From: Chenopodium formosanum
Lineage: Eukaryota; Streptophyta; Magnoliopsida; Caryophyllales; Amaranthaceae
DNA length: 64,000 bases
Assembly: GCA_024500155.1 (NCBI GenBank)
Contig: CM044867.1
Location: forward strand, 25,865,632 to 25,929,631
Reading direction: 5' to 3'
Shown: positions 47,001 through 57,481 of the stretch, in pieces
How the letters are laid out: each line of letters starts with the position of its first letter
How positions within the stretch are numbered: the first letter of the stretch is position 1
Notes under the pieces: model-generated
What the model was told of the DNA's origin: nothing
Database searches by the model: none
What the model saw: only the letters and a program-made list of their open reading frames with translations
Made by a program: the position numbers and the translations under genes

Positions 47001-49990
47001 CCATTTCACCGAAACCCAACCCCCTTGGTATCCATCTCCACCCTTCATTTTTTCATTGGCTGGAAAAACCAGCATAAGTTAAAGGAATAGAAGAGCAGAT
47101 TATATAGATAGTTTTGGCATCACCAGTGAAGGGTGCAACTCATATGTAAAAGCTCATGCAGGTAGTAGGGTTTCTGAGTAAAACAGCTACTGGATAATGA
47201 TCGTTTGCATAACGGATAAGCAAGATGCCAGATTGTCTGTGTTGATGGTTGAAACAATCCATAGTATTTACAACACAAAAAAGGCTTCTTTTTTTTTTAA
47301 GAACATATGGAGCACGTTTCTGAGCCGAAAGTGAGGGCTCAGAAGTAAGCAACGTTGAAAGCGATTTTGGACAGTTGGAGGACTGTTCAGGGACTCGAGC
47401 TACAGAAGTTTAGGTTTGTGTGGATCAATTAGTCAGCTCTCAAGGACAGATCACAATATACTGTAATTGAGGTCTTGACCTTTGAGGTTGTGTTAGGTTG
47501 GGAGGAAAAGACTTTTTTAAGGAAAGTGGTTTAACCATCTTCCTCCATTTGTTTTGTAAAGATTGGAATAATGTTTTCCGGTACTTTTCCCTATGGCAGA
47601 AAGCCTTTCCTCGTTATTTCTCACCTTCCCCCTTTTTCTCCTCCTATCCATTCCCTCTCTTATGCTTCATTTTCTGTTTCTCTCTAGCATCTCTATCTAG
47701 GAACCAAACAGAGGAGATGAAGTTTAAAATCGAATTTCCATTGAAAACAGAATTCAGTGCAACCAAAGTACCAGAAACAGCAGAGTATTGGAGTTTCAAA
47801 GTAACTGAAATATGTTGAAATTACAAGAGTTTTCAAGGCTAAATTGAGAACAAAAAAAAAAAAAAAAGGAGGAATAGAGGAATATAACTGGTGTGGCGTG
47901 GCAATAGAGGAATATAACCAAAAAAAAAAAAGGTTCGTTTGTTTGATGGAAAACATATATCATGGAAAATTATTTTCAAAATAAACAATTTTCAATCAAT
48001 CAAAGCTTTAATCCCATAAGTGGGGTCGGCTACATGAACCAAAAGTAATTATTCCGTATAGTCAATCACAAAAATCTTCCTCCTCCATCTCTTATGATCA
48101 AAAGCCTCGTTCTCATTCAAATCCATATACTTAATCTCCTTCCTAACTCCTTCCAACTAACAGTGTGTTTGGATAAAGAAATGGGAGAGAAAGGAAGGGG
48201 AGAGACTTGAAGGGGAGGGAAGAGAAAGGAAGGGGAGAGAGTTGAAGGGGAGGGAAGAGAAAGGAAGGGGAGGGAAGAAAGATGAGTTTTCCTTCCAAAT
48301 CTCTCCATTGTTGGAGAGATTAATTTCTTACAATTTAATCCTTCCATTTCTCTCCCCTCCAATTCCTTTCCTTCCTCATTTGTTATCCAAATGAAAGATA
48401 ATCAATCCCTCCATTTCCCTTCCCTTCTTTTCCCTCCATTTCATTCAATCCAAACAAAGTGTAAGTCATTTTCATTTCAATGAAAAACATGATTATAAAA
48501 AAAGATTTCCTTTGTTTGCTTGATTATAGAAATACATATGATGAAAAAGAATAATGGAAGTATAAGGGAGCGGTAGGATATCAATTAATCAATCAAAGCC
48601 TTAACTCCATAAGTGGGGTCGGCTACATGAACCAAAAGTGATCATTCCGTATAGTCATCCAAGGGAGAGGAAGGATAAAGCAGAAAAAACAGAGAAGTGA
48701 GGAGTAAAGAGGAAAATGTGGCATACCTTTATTGCAAAAACAAAAAATGATACTCCTCATCTAAAAAATAACTTTCCACAGATAGAAAAATTGCTTTCCA
48801 TCCTCTGTCGGTATTGAAGCCGGTAACAAAAGGGCTTTACATTCTTAATATTAATATTAATTTACCTATTTCGGGAGATTATCCCCAACAATTTCCTCCA
48901 TTTCAAATTCATTCATATGACAAACCAGCAAGGTAGCTTTATTCAAAGTTTTCTTTCTGATACATTGGATGTTGAAAAAAGCTTTGATCAATATGTTGTC
49001 TTATCAACCCAAAAGCCTTATAATTCTCCAATTTTCCGGATTAGTGTCTTCCTCGTTGGGCTTATACAAATCTTTACAATAAAGATTATCCTCCATTCAA
49101 GACTTCCATATGAAATAGTTGGGCGCTGTCAACTTAATTTATTCCCAATAGGCTTATAATTGTAGCTTTTATTTTGCTTAATACGTGTACGTATGTACCA
49201 GCTTTGGTTCTAGACTGTTGGGAAATATCATCGATAATCTTACAAAGTTAATATGTTTCTATATTTCTGAATATGTTTTTAAGACTACCTAATTACATAA
49301 TATATGTAATACCCCTCATAATTGCTTTAAAAGAATCTAACATACTACTCATACCAACAAGATGCATCTTTCTTTTAAGGAGTAATCCTGTCTTTCTCTA
49401 ATTTTTTTTAAATATAATTTTTATAGTACAGTAGAGAGAACAACAAAAACAAATAATGCAGACAGAATTTAATCCTAGACCACCCCTCAAAATAGCTGAT
49501 AATCCACTTCTCTAAATCATTTTTTCATTCCTTTTCTATTATTTCTCCTTTTATATATTTAAGGCATTCCAAAAATACAGACGAACATCTACCAACACCA
49601 ATGAAGAGAACAGTTGAAATGTCAATTTGGGAAAAATATTTTTTTGCCCATTCCATAGGGCGAGGAACATTGAAATCACATAAAAATAAAATAAAATATA
49701 AAAGCTACGTGACCAATAGGTGAGCGAGGGAAGACCCCATTCGCCTTTTTCAAACTTTACTCCAACTAAAAGTATTGATTTTACAAACTCATGAACTAAG
49801 TAGGCCCTACATGTCATGCAAATATATGGAAACTTACATATTGAGTCAAGTTTGGCTCCAAATAATTAGAAAACCCTTAATTCACCCCCCCTCCTCCTCC
49901 CCAGTCCACCCTCCTTCCAATAGGAGTCATCCTGTGTTGTCTATAGTTCTCTACAAAGAGCATGCTATGAGAGAGAGAGAGAGAGAGGGA

Positions 49991-50050
<60 letters not shown>

Positions 50051-53000
50051 AGATCAAAGCTAATTTCTAACCTTCAAATTTCCCAAGTTCTGCTGTTTAG
50101 TATTCACTGCATCCCAAAGTGAGCAAGTAATCATGTCTTCGGTGCAGTAGATAACCTGCAATATTAGTAGAAACAGTTCAAAAGATACTACTTCTACCAA
50201 ATACACAGCAGGAGCTGCACCCAACAACTACACAAAAATTAAAAAAATCTTACAAAAATGACCACTATTTTTTCCGGGAAATTCCTGGTTGATCTTCATG
50301 ATCAACATAATTTGTCAATCATAGGGGTGATGGAGTCTTTTCATTCATTAAGTCAGGGATAGTAATGTCATTGCACATGTAATGATGTGTTCATAATGCC
50401 AGCTATGCACTATTGTGTTTGATGGCGTTAACAACAAGCGTAAAACATCCGTTAAGAGCAAAGCCCCAAATCACAAAATCACTCCTTCTCTCTCCTCTCT
50501 CTCAAGTCTTAACAATGGTGGTCATTAATTTCAAGGTGAAATGGTCACCCCTACCCTTTGGGGTTAACCAAGCCCTTAATTTCACTCTTTGTTTCTAGGG
50601 TTTTCGTTTATTTCGGCGGCGGAGCCGCCGAAGTTGGTGGCGCCGGTGGACGGTTTTATGGAGGGAGATGATGTGTCAGTGGACATGATGAAGATGGTGG
50701 TGTTGGTGTTAAGCTTCAATGGAGGATATAGCTTGGACAATGGACACCATTGTTAGTGTTGATAAACGGAGTTTAAATGTAGGCCATGTGTTTGTGATGA
50801 TTAAGCAACTGACAAAGCAAAAGGATGAGCTGGCTGTTGAGTAGGCACTAGATTGACATCATATGTTGATCATGAAGATCAACTGGGGCGAGCCCATTTT
50901 TTCCAAGGTTGTGTATTTTTTCCTCCCAAGGAGAATATTTCCCTGTTGATAGTTTAAGAATAAGAAAAGGAAAAATTCTTATCATACCTGCAAAAACTCC
51001 CCTTCCAACTCCTTCAGAAGCTGCTGTATCTGCAGTAAGTTGAGAACCTTTTCAGAACCATGAGTCCTATATCTCCAGTCAGTAGCATCAAAACAAGAAA
51101 TTTCAAAACATTGCACAAGGCTTACATTTAGGAATTCGAGAATTTATTTATCCTGCAGATTGTAGTACTAGGCATAACAATTCTACATATTAAATACTAC
51201 TTGGCATATTGAAAACAAGAAGTTAAGGGTTTGTTTGGCATCATTTTTGGTTTTTAGTTTCTTGTTTTTTTGAAAACTAAAAACCAAAAACAGGAAACAA
51301 GAAAAAGGTGTTTTCAATTTTTTGTTGTCAATTTTTAAAATTATCATGATTTTAATAAGTCTAAAATTTTTTTGATACATTATGTAACATATGTAATATA
51401 CTTTTAAAAAACAAAAAACCAAAAAATAGAAAACTATAGCGATGCCAAACGGACCCTAAGAAAGCAAAAATTTTCAACAATTCTTTTTTTGTTTCAGTAA
51501 GACATCTTTGAAAGCAGTTCTTGCAGCTGAGTCTTGGCAGAAGGATCTTAGCTGGGTCAACATCTCTATACTTATCCATTAGGTCCATTTTACCTGATAT
51601 CTCAATAAAGCTACAGTTGCAGCTATTCCTTTCATCCACTTAGGTTTTAAATTTTCACCGTTTAAAATCAGAATTTATTGGAACTAAATGAAAATAGTCT
51701 AAAATTGTCAGAACATAAGAAAATGCTATCAGTTGTTAATGGAACTTGGATATCCTGATAAGCGACATTTATATCACTCTTAGGGTAGTTTTAGAGTCAA
51801 TTTTGAGTTTATTTTTCCTTTCCTTTTTTTTTCTTTATTTATTTTTAATTTAAGTTTTATCATTATTTTAAGCTGTTTCTAGTTTACTTTCGTTTCATTA
51901 CTTTATTATCCTTGAGTTTATTCATCTTAAGAGTATTTCTTATTTTCTTAGATTCATAGTTAATGTTGTTAGTTTAATATTGTTTTATTTCTATTTGTTT
52001 TATTTTTATTTTTCGATCACTCCTTGTACTTAGTGTTTATCAATTTATGTAATCAATTTTAATGAATAAGTTTAATTTTGTTGTACAAATTATTTGTATT
52101 TTCTTTTTCTTAAAAAATTTATTGATGCATCCGTACCCGAGTCTAAAGTTAAGACGGTGTCACGGTGTCCTAAATTTTTTAAAATGCCGTATCGGACACT
52201 CGGATCCGTACCAATATCGGATACCCGTACCCGAGTCAATGTAACATAGGTCTTGTGTGTAGGTGAGCGTTGGAGTATAATGCGCCGTTCAAGCTTGATT
52301 CATAATTGATGATAGCAGCCAATCCTTCATTCACCCTTGTCCTTCAGCCATTCTCCAAGCCTCACAAGCAACAGAAGCAACCGCCACAGCAGTCAAGGCA
52401 TGAACCCACCGCAGCGTAGAAAGCGGCTCGGGCAATCAGACCCTGCACTCCCGCGGCGCTCTACTTTCGATCCGAGGTGCATCACTGCATTGTGCAGGCT
52501 GGCGTGGCGTGGACGCGTTGGACCTGATACCCGTGCTGTTCTGCGTCGACCAAGCATCGGATACCACATGCAGCATGAGAAGACGTGTATGCAGCACGGG
52601 AGAGTCGGCCCCGGGACGTACCCTCACAGCCGCGGCAGCGCTGGCTGGGCGCTCCCTGCACATAACTCTTTAGTCACTCATGTCTCTTATTTTCTATAAA
52701 TAGGGCCTTGGTCTTTGTATAAAGTGCAGTTTAATTAGATGATAATCACCTAGATTAGCTTAGCATTTTAGAGAGAGAAACATTTAGTTTTTGCTTTCCT
52801 TAGATGAATTTGTGATCAACATGTCAACATTTTTCAAGATTAATCAAGTTTCTTTAGTAATATATTTCACTGATTATCTCCAAAAGAAAATTTACAGCTA
52901 GTTTGATTTATGTTCGATTACCAAATTCATATGGAATTATGCAGCCAAGTAGGTCATGAACTACTTTCTTACTTTCCACCCAGAAGAAAGAAAAGCAGCA

Positions 53001-56000
53001 GTAAATCTCATCAAGTACAGTAGAATTTACCAAGGAAATTACCTTATCTGCCTCTTCCACTTTGAAACCCACAAGCAGTAAAGCCTGTAACAGGAATATA
53101 CATTATATAATGTATAGTGTTACTGAACAATTGATAGACTCTGTGAATGAATATTTCAACTCAAAAACCTTTTTCCTTGAAGAGACAGTACCAGGCCAGT
53201 TCAACAATGAGAAAAATCAAAACATACATAACTTTTACAGTTGCTCAATATATTGACATTTTTATCACAAATTGACATCAAAAGTACATACAGAATGAAA
53301 TTTTTTAATTTGCACTTTCAATTCACTCATAATTACCCCAAGTTAAAATTTAAAAAATGGTTTTTAATATTTATACTTTTGAGCACCCAACTCATTTCTC
53401 CACTCAATATTTTAAGTTTCAACTTATGAGACCTATTATTATATGTCTTGTATTATTTTCATGAGGTGCTTCCTTTCTCCCTCTTCCTTCCAAGTTCTCC
53501 CACCCCATATATTACTGAATTCCTTCAAATTTATCAATTTCACACTGTAGAATTCTAGAAGTTTAAGTACGAAGAATTGTGTTCGACTCTAGCATATTTG
53601 GAAAAGAAAAAAAAGTTGAGATTAAAAAGAAAAAAATAAAGGAGAGAGGGTAAAAAAAAAAGGAGGAATTTGGTGGTGGATGAGAGCAAAGCGAAGAAAA
53701 TACCCCCCCCCCCCAAGACGACAATATCTTATGTTTGAAAAAAAAGATTAAAAAATCCTTCAAAGAGATTTATGAGTTTTACACATGAATATGCATTTCA
53801 AATGTCGACTTGTAATTACACACAATCAAGAATAATGCAGTACTTGATTAACTGTTAAATTTAAATGCATTTTGGCTAATTGGGTTTCAAATAGCCAAAG
53901 TTCTATCTTTTGACACATTGATAGTATAAGCATTTATCAGCAGAAAGCTGCTGCAATTCAAATGAGTAGTCAGTAAACATAGTAATTTTCTGTAAAGTTA
54001 ACTAATCTTAACTTACCGGAGGACCATAGCTGGGTTCTTCAGCTTCCAGAGGAACAAACTTTGAATCTTCATCTAGCTCACTTGGAACTTGAAGCCCTAT
54101 ATGATTAAGTTGAAATGTTCATCTATGCAGTATCTGTAAAGGACCAGCCTATATGTAATGCAATTTCTTCTCATTCGTAAACAAAGACTTTGCAGTTTAA
54201 CATACTAGTATTAATTTTAAGAAAGGTTTTAAGTCTTCTCTTTGATGACTAATTGCTACACGCCTATACTTGTATTCTTATACCAATTAGGAATTAAGGA
54301 AACAATGCATAGACTATAGATTACAAACAAATCCATTTTCACCTAAAAACCAAGCTGAAGTTTACTTGAGTCAATTCCCGTGTGCTTTACACATACTTAT
54401 TGTCCTAATCACTTCAGTACACATAATCAGAAGAAAAGGAACCGCTTGGAGAGGAGCAAGTAAGAAAACTCGCTGGTGCTCTTCCACAAAACTTCACCAT
54501 AGTATGGCAAGTGGTACTAACTTCAAAGCGTAGAAGCCAGTATAGTATGTATGCATGCTCAATAGTGTGCCTTGAGTACTCAGCTCATCAGTTAATGTAG
54601 AATTAGTGGTGTTCCAGATTAACATAGCACACAAAGTTTAATGCAACTATAGCTAATCCTTTTTACCATACAGTGTATAGTCTCCATCAAAAATAATTCA
54701 AGATAAGTAAATAAAGTGATCTTATTCTCAGTTTCTCACTACTATTCGACCAGAAAACTTCACTGTACTCTTCAATTCTTGCTAGCCTGACATGGCAATT
54801 TCTTCAAGTAATTTAAAACTTGCTATCATGCTTAGATATAGGTATCAAATTCAATAAGCTGAGGTACGGGAAAGTTAAACATTAGGATATGAAGCCATAA
54901 GAGGAAGAAAATTTTCATTATTATGAAAAAATGGAACAGCTGATAGAACACCACATGTATAATTCTCCTTTTTCATCAGATACATCTTCTCAAAATCCAA
55001 CCAAAAGATATTCTGATGTAATATGTACGCAGAATTCACATCATACGGATACCTTAACCAGAAAAGCTAGTTCACATCCACCCAAAGGCCCAAACACCAT
55101 CTTCAAAGACACAATAAATTAAAAAGTGTAAGTAAATCCTACAATTTCCTTATCTGCAGAAAAGTTGCTCCTATCATGTGTGCAAGCAGTAATAATTGTA
55201 TACCTGTAGTCCTGTAGTCCTGTTAGGAGTTCATTGATGTGAAATCGATAACAGAGTAAGTGGTTATTTGTTTGTCTTGAAATTCATCCCCAATGCCCCA
55301 TAGGGGTATACACTAATACTTTCTCTCAAGTGCACAAGGAAGCATGTAAGCCCCATTAATGTGGCAATAATCTAAAGGCAAGACTCCCTTACCATTGTCC
55401 TCCCTGCATTTTTTCTACACGAATTCAAAACACGAGCATACAAATGTACTTAATAATCTAATACTTCCTCCACCCCTTGATGTTTGCACCATTTGCTTTT
55501 TTTACAACTTTAACGGCACATAAATCAAGATATTGGTGTTCTTGGAGATTGAATAGAAAAGTAAATGGGGGCAAACATTAAGGAACAGAAGGAGCATGAC
55601 ATTATGATAGTCCTATCAACAAAAATAATGATTATCCAGGGTGATTATGATAATAATAGCCAGTTAGCCACCCCTCAGAGAACTATGTTGATCTCAAAAA
55701 TATTGGGATAACTTCTAACAATGGCTCCATGTTTCAATCAAAGCTTTCCACACTTGTTTAATTATTACTTCTGGGCTCATGATCTCCAGGTATTTATTAA
55801 ACATTAAACAAATTTCTAATGACATTTTTTTTTTTGTTTTTTGTTAACCAACTTATTTTATTCCAATTTTTATAACCAACTTAATTATTCCAATTAGTAT
55901 AACCAACTTATTTAACTCCGGAGTCCAAAGCCTGGATAAAAGAGGATGGTTACGGTAGGCCAGTGACAACCAGTGTAAAACTTTGTCACATCCTTTGGCA

Positions 56001-57339
56001 TGAGCCACAATGATTGAGAGTAGTACTAGGATGGGTGACCTCCTAGGAAGTCCTCATGTTGGTTCATGTAGCTGACCCCACTAATGGGATTAAGGCGTTC
56101 AAGGCGAAGAAGAAGAAGAAGAAGAAGAAATATAACCAACTTATTTATTCCTAATGACCTTTTTTTTTCCTTTGCTAAACTTTTCTCAAACCTTTATGTT
56201 TTTTACTTCAACGTTTTAACTTCTCTTTTAAAGCTTTCTTGAACTTTATTCTTCGTTCTCTTTTGAAAATTATTCTTGGTTTTCTTTTAAAACTCCCTTA
56301 GTTTTTCTTAAATGCTCTTTCGTTTACTCACTTTTTTCAAACTCTTTTAAATGATGATTTGTTATGTCATTTTTCTATATTGTATGATTCCTTATGACGA
56401 TTCATGTTAGTTGACCCCAAATCATTTTGGGACTAAGGCTTTGTTGTTGTTGTAGTATAACAATCAATCAATTATCTCAAAAAAAAAAAAAAACAATCAA
56501 TCAATCAGACAATCAAAACCTTAATCCCATAAGTGTTGTTGTTGTAGTATAACCAACTTAATTATTCCAAATTAAACCAACTTAATTATTCCAATTAGTT
56601 GCAACTGTCCTCTAGAATCATCCAGCTAAGTGTGGAAAGCTTTGATTGAAACATGGAGCCATTGTTAGAAGTAATAACACATCAAATAATGGGATACTTC
56701 GTATGGAATGGAGCCATTGTTAGAAGTTATCCCAATATCTTAATTCAATTCCACACTGATTTCACAATTCCATACAATTTTTTTTTTTTAATTAATCAGC
56801 TGCTGAACATAGATTCGATATTTCGATTATTTTATAACAAATCAACTTGGTAGAATTTATTGGAGATTGCAACATGAAGCAACATTCAATCATTTCGACA
56901 ACGGTTATATCACGAAATTTGTCACTTAATATACATGCCTTATTTATACTTGGTATAAAATTGGACATCACACCCAAAATCAACTAGCCAAATGGCCAAA
57001 TGCAAATCATTTTAATACAATACAAAACAAAAATGTTGGTGGCAAAAGAATGAAGCAAAACTAATTAAGCCATAATTGATAAAACCCAGAAATGGCAATC
57101 AAAAGAAAGTGAAAGAATAAAAATGCAAGGTTAACAGAAATGGGTGTACCTTCAGAAGAAGCTCTCAAAAGAGGGTGAAGTTTACTCAACCCAGAAGAGG
57201 AGAAAGAAGGAGGAGGTGAAATTTGAGGAAATGAGTGAGATTTTGGAAGGAAACATGAAGTTGGAAAAATGAGCTTTGAGGCAATCCCATTCAAGGACAG
57301 AGACAGTCCATTTACTGTAGCAGAAGCCATACTATCCAT
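44020..57339 (-). CDS. Probable plastid protein with a DUF3783-like domain, 8 exons, 216 aa
   Basis: Minus-strand exons: 57339-57150, 54096-54017, 53084-53043, 51029-50988, 50155-50072, 44620-44533, 44251-44154, 44046-44020. All junctions are GT-AG, the 651-nt frame is open, and the stop is TAG at 44022-44020. Residues 1-60 are Ser/Thr/Pro/Leu-rich with few acids (MDSMASATVNG ... HPLLRASSEG), a chloroplast transit peptide with likely cleavage near 60. An acidic linker (LDEDSKFVPLEAEEPSYGPP) follows. From 91: ALLLVGFKVEEADKIQQLL, then VIYCTEDMITCSLWDAV, then RICFLSGLTGEEMMMFIDAF and a NKPLEELIEEI helix. The SGLT-x-EE-x(5)-DAF-x(3)-G pattern plus the NKPLEELIEEI stretch recalls DUF3783 proteins; this is pattern memory, not a search. 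No catalytic residues are evident, so function is unknown. Introns total about 12.7 kb and are loaded with mobile elements, in contrast to the compact exons. Confidence 0.88.
45620..46415. mobile_element. Candidate DNA element with GATACGGGTACGG repeats, in intron 5
   Basis: The left end TTGCACTGATACGGATACGG and the complement of the right end GATGCACGGGTACGGCTCTG are inverted. Dense TACGGGTACGG / CCGTACCCGT words lie next to both ends and point inward. The interior is AT-rich plus a CGCCGCC-rich patch near 46010-46090. No transposase is present. A similar motif cluster at 52130-52245 (CCGTACCCGAGTC, ATCGGATACCCGTACCC) suggests a second fragment in intron 3. Target duplication is unclear. Confidence 0.45.
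46416..47990. other. Intron 5 sequence with possible retroelement LTR remnant
   Basis: Near 46470 the phrase CTCTATATAAGCAGCAAGG followed by AGAGAGAACAATCAATAACA resembles the TATA box and start of an LTR or other promoter. No coding domain or boundary was found. The rest is ordinary intron sequence with A-runs near 47850-47930. Confidence 0.3.
47992..48060 (-). repeat. SINE 3'-tail fragment (Au/Angio-type)
   Basis: The minus strand reads GGTTCATGTAGCCGACCCCA followed by CTTATGGGATTAAAGCTTTG. This is the conserved 3' region of many plant Au-type (Angio-domain) SINEs. The tRNA-related head is missing. A close copy lies at 48588-48655. Confidence 0.7.
48161..48461. mobile_element. Tourist-like (PIF) MITE, 301 bp, purine/pyrimidine-rich
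   Basis: Terminal repeats CAGTGTGTTTGGAT / CACTTTGTTTGGAT with direct TAA at 48158-48160 and 48462-48464. The left half is almost pure GGAGAGAAAGGAAGGG and the right half pyrimidine, so the element can fold on itself. It sits in intron 5 of the plastid-protein gene. Confidence 0.75.
48588..48655 (-). repeat. SINE 3'-tail fragment, second copy
   Basis: The minus strand reads GGTTCATGTAGCCGACCCCA then CTTATGGAGTTAAGGCTTTG, nearly the same as 47992-48060. Both are followed by ATTGATT repeats on the minus strand. Confidence 0.7.
48656..49969. other. Intron 5 sequence, nothing recognised
   Basis: AT-rich, with chance open frames only. Confidence 0.4.
49970..50047. repeat. (GA)n microsatellite next to the exon 5 donor site
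   Basis: About 38 GA units with one GGGAGGGT interruption near 49988. On the gene's strand this is a (TC)n run beginning about 24 nt inside intron 5, directly after the donor at 50071. Confidence 0.9.
50268..50912. mobile_element. Fold-back element filling most of intron 4
   Basis: The left arm TGGTTGATCTTCATGATCAA plus CATAATTTGTCAATC pairs with the right arm GATTGACATCATATG plus TTGATCATGAAGATCAACTG. TTTTTTCC/GGAAAA and GGGAAATT/CCCATTTT-type ends lie outside them. The interior has a GGCGGCGGAGCCGCCG palindrome near 50616 and AACGTCCGTTA-like words, as in the other Mutator-like fold-backs here. It makes up about 645 of the 832 bp of intron 4. Confidence 0.6.
51227..51456. mobile_element. 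Tourist-like (PIF) MITE, 230 bp
   Basis: Terminal repeats GGGTTTGTTTGGCATC / GGGTCCGTTTGGCATC with direct TAA copies (51224-51226 and 51457-51459). Inner stretches (TTTTTGGTTTTTAGTTT / AAAACTAAAAACCAAAAA) also fold. It lies in intron 3. Confidence 0.78.
52130..52740. repeat. GC-richer retroelement-like patch in intron 3
   Basis: Begins with CCGTACCCGAGTC words (see 45620-46415). It continues into a GC-rich non-coding stretch (52380-52660) and a TATAAATAGGGCC promoter-like motif near 52696, then an AGAGAGAAACATTT leader. This looks like part of an LTR, but no ends were found. The open frames at 52337-52699 reflect GC richness, not a gene. Confidence 0.35.
54100..55460. other. Intron 1 sequence, nothing recognised
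   Basis: Ordinary AT-rich intron with no open frame or repeat that I can support. Confidence 0.4.
55464..55594. mobile_element. Small degenerate Stowaway-like MITE, about 131 bp
   Basis: Left CTTCCTCCACCCCTTGATGT after TA. Right GGGGGCAAACATTAAGGAAC then AGAAGGAG, followed by CA. The ATGTTTGC / GCAAACAT words pair. It lies in intron 1. Confidence 0.5.
55918..56130 (+). mobile_element. SINE with a 5S rRNA-like segment and an Au/Angio-type tail
   Basis: The order is AAGCCTGGATAAAAGAGGAT and GGTAGGCCAGTGACAACCAG, then a segment matching the 3' half of plant 5S rRNA (GAGAGTAGTACTAGGATGGG, then TGACCTCCTAGGAAGTCCTC, 56016-56060), then the plant SINE tail GGTTCATGTAGCTGACCCCA with ATGGGATTAAGGC, and an (AAG)n end at 56106-56129. 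The 5S part includes the C-box of the internal RNA polymerase III promoter. It is not a functional 5S gene, because the 5' half is missing or unrecognisable. Confidence 0.7.
56402..56455 (+). repeat. SINE 3'-tail fragment
   Basis: TTCATGTTAGTTGACCCCAA ... TGGGACTAAGGCTTTGTTGT with a TTG repeat end, another Au/Angio-type tail. An A-rich, ATCAATCA-containing inverted partner follows at 56460-56540. Confidence 0.6.
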
Positions 57340-57405
57340 GGAGGAACTTTCTCACCGCTATGGGCTCTATCCACAATAAAATTTCTAAATTTGTACAAAT
57401 ACACA

Positions 57406-57412
57406 ATTTATA
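57406..57412 (-). promoter_or_regulatory. Probable TATA box of the plastid-protein gene
   Basis: The minus strand reads CTATAAATTG, 67 bp upstream of the ATG at 57339, with no closer alternative. The Stowaway end at 57482 lies about 70 bp farther upstream, so the core promoter is squeezed between the gene and the insertion. Confidence 0.5.
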
Positions 57413-57481
57413 GAGTTGTCATTTTAGGGGGTATTTGGTAAGGATTTTGTTTTTTTAAGAGGTGAAATCAGAATTATATTA

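Larger units (their letters stand above)
55701..56738. mobile_element. Long-inverted-repeat element in intron 1 carrying SINE sequence
   Basis: The left arm 55701-55754 (TATTGGGATAACTTCTAACA ... AAAGCTTTCCACACT) is the reverse complement of 56628-56682, after which the right side repeats part of the arm (ATGGAGCCATTGTTAGAAGT) and ends TTATCCCAATA at 56737. The core holds ATAACCAACTTATTTATTCC repeats, a 5S/SINE chimera (55918-56130) and another SINE tail (56402-56455). No transposase. Superfamily unknown. Confidence 0.7.

Noticed and set aside
52337..52699. 120-codon open frame and its minus-strand shadow in intron 3
   Set aside because: It lies in a GC-rich retroelement-like patch, with Arg/Ser/Pro-rich content and no recognised domain.
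56016..56060. 5S rRNA gene
   Set aside because: Only the 3' half matches; the 5' half and the gene context are absent, and a SINE tail follows directly.
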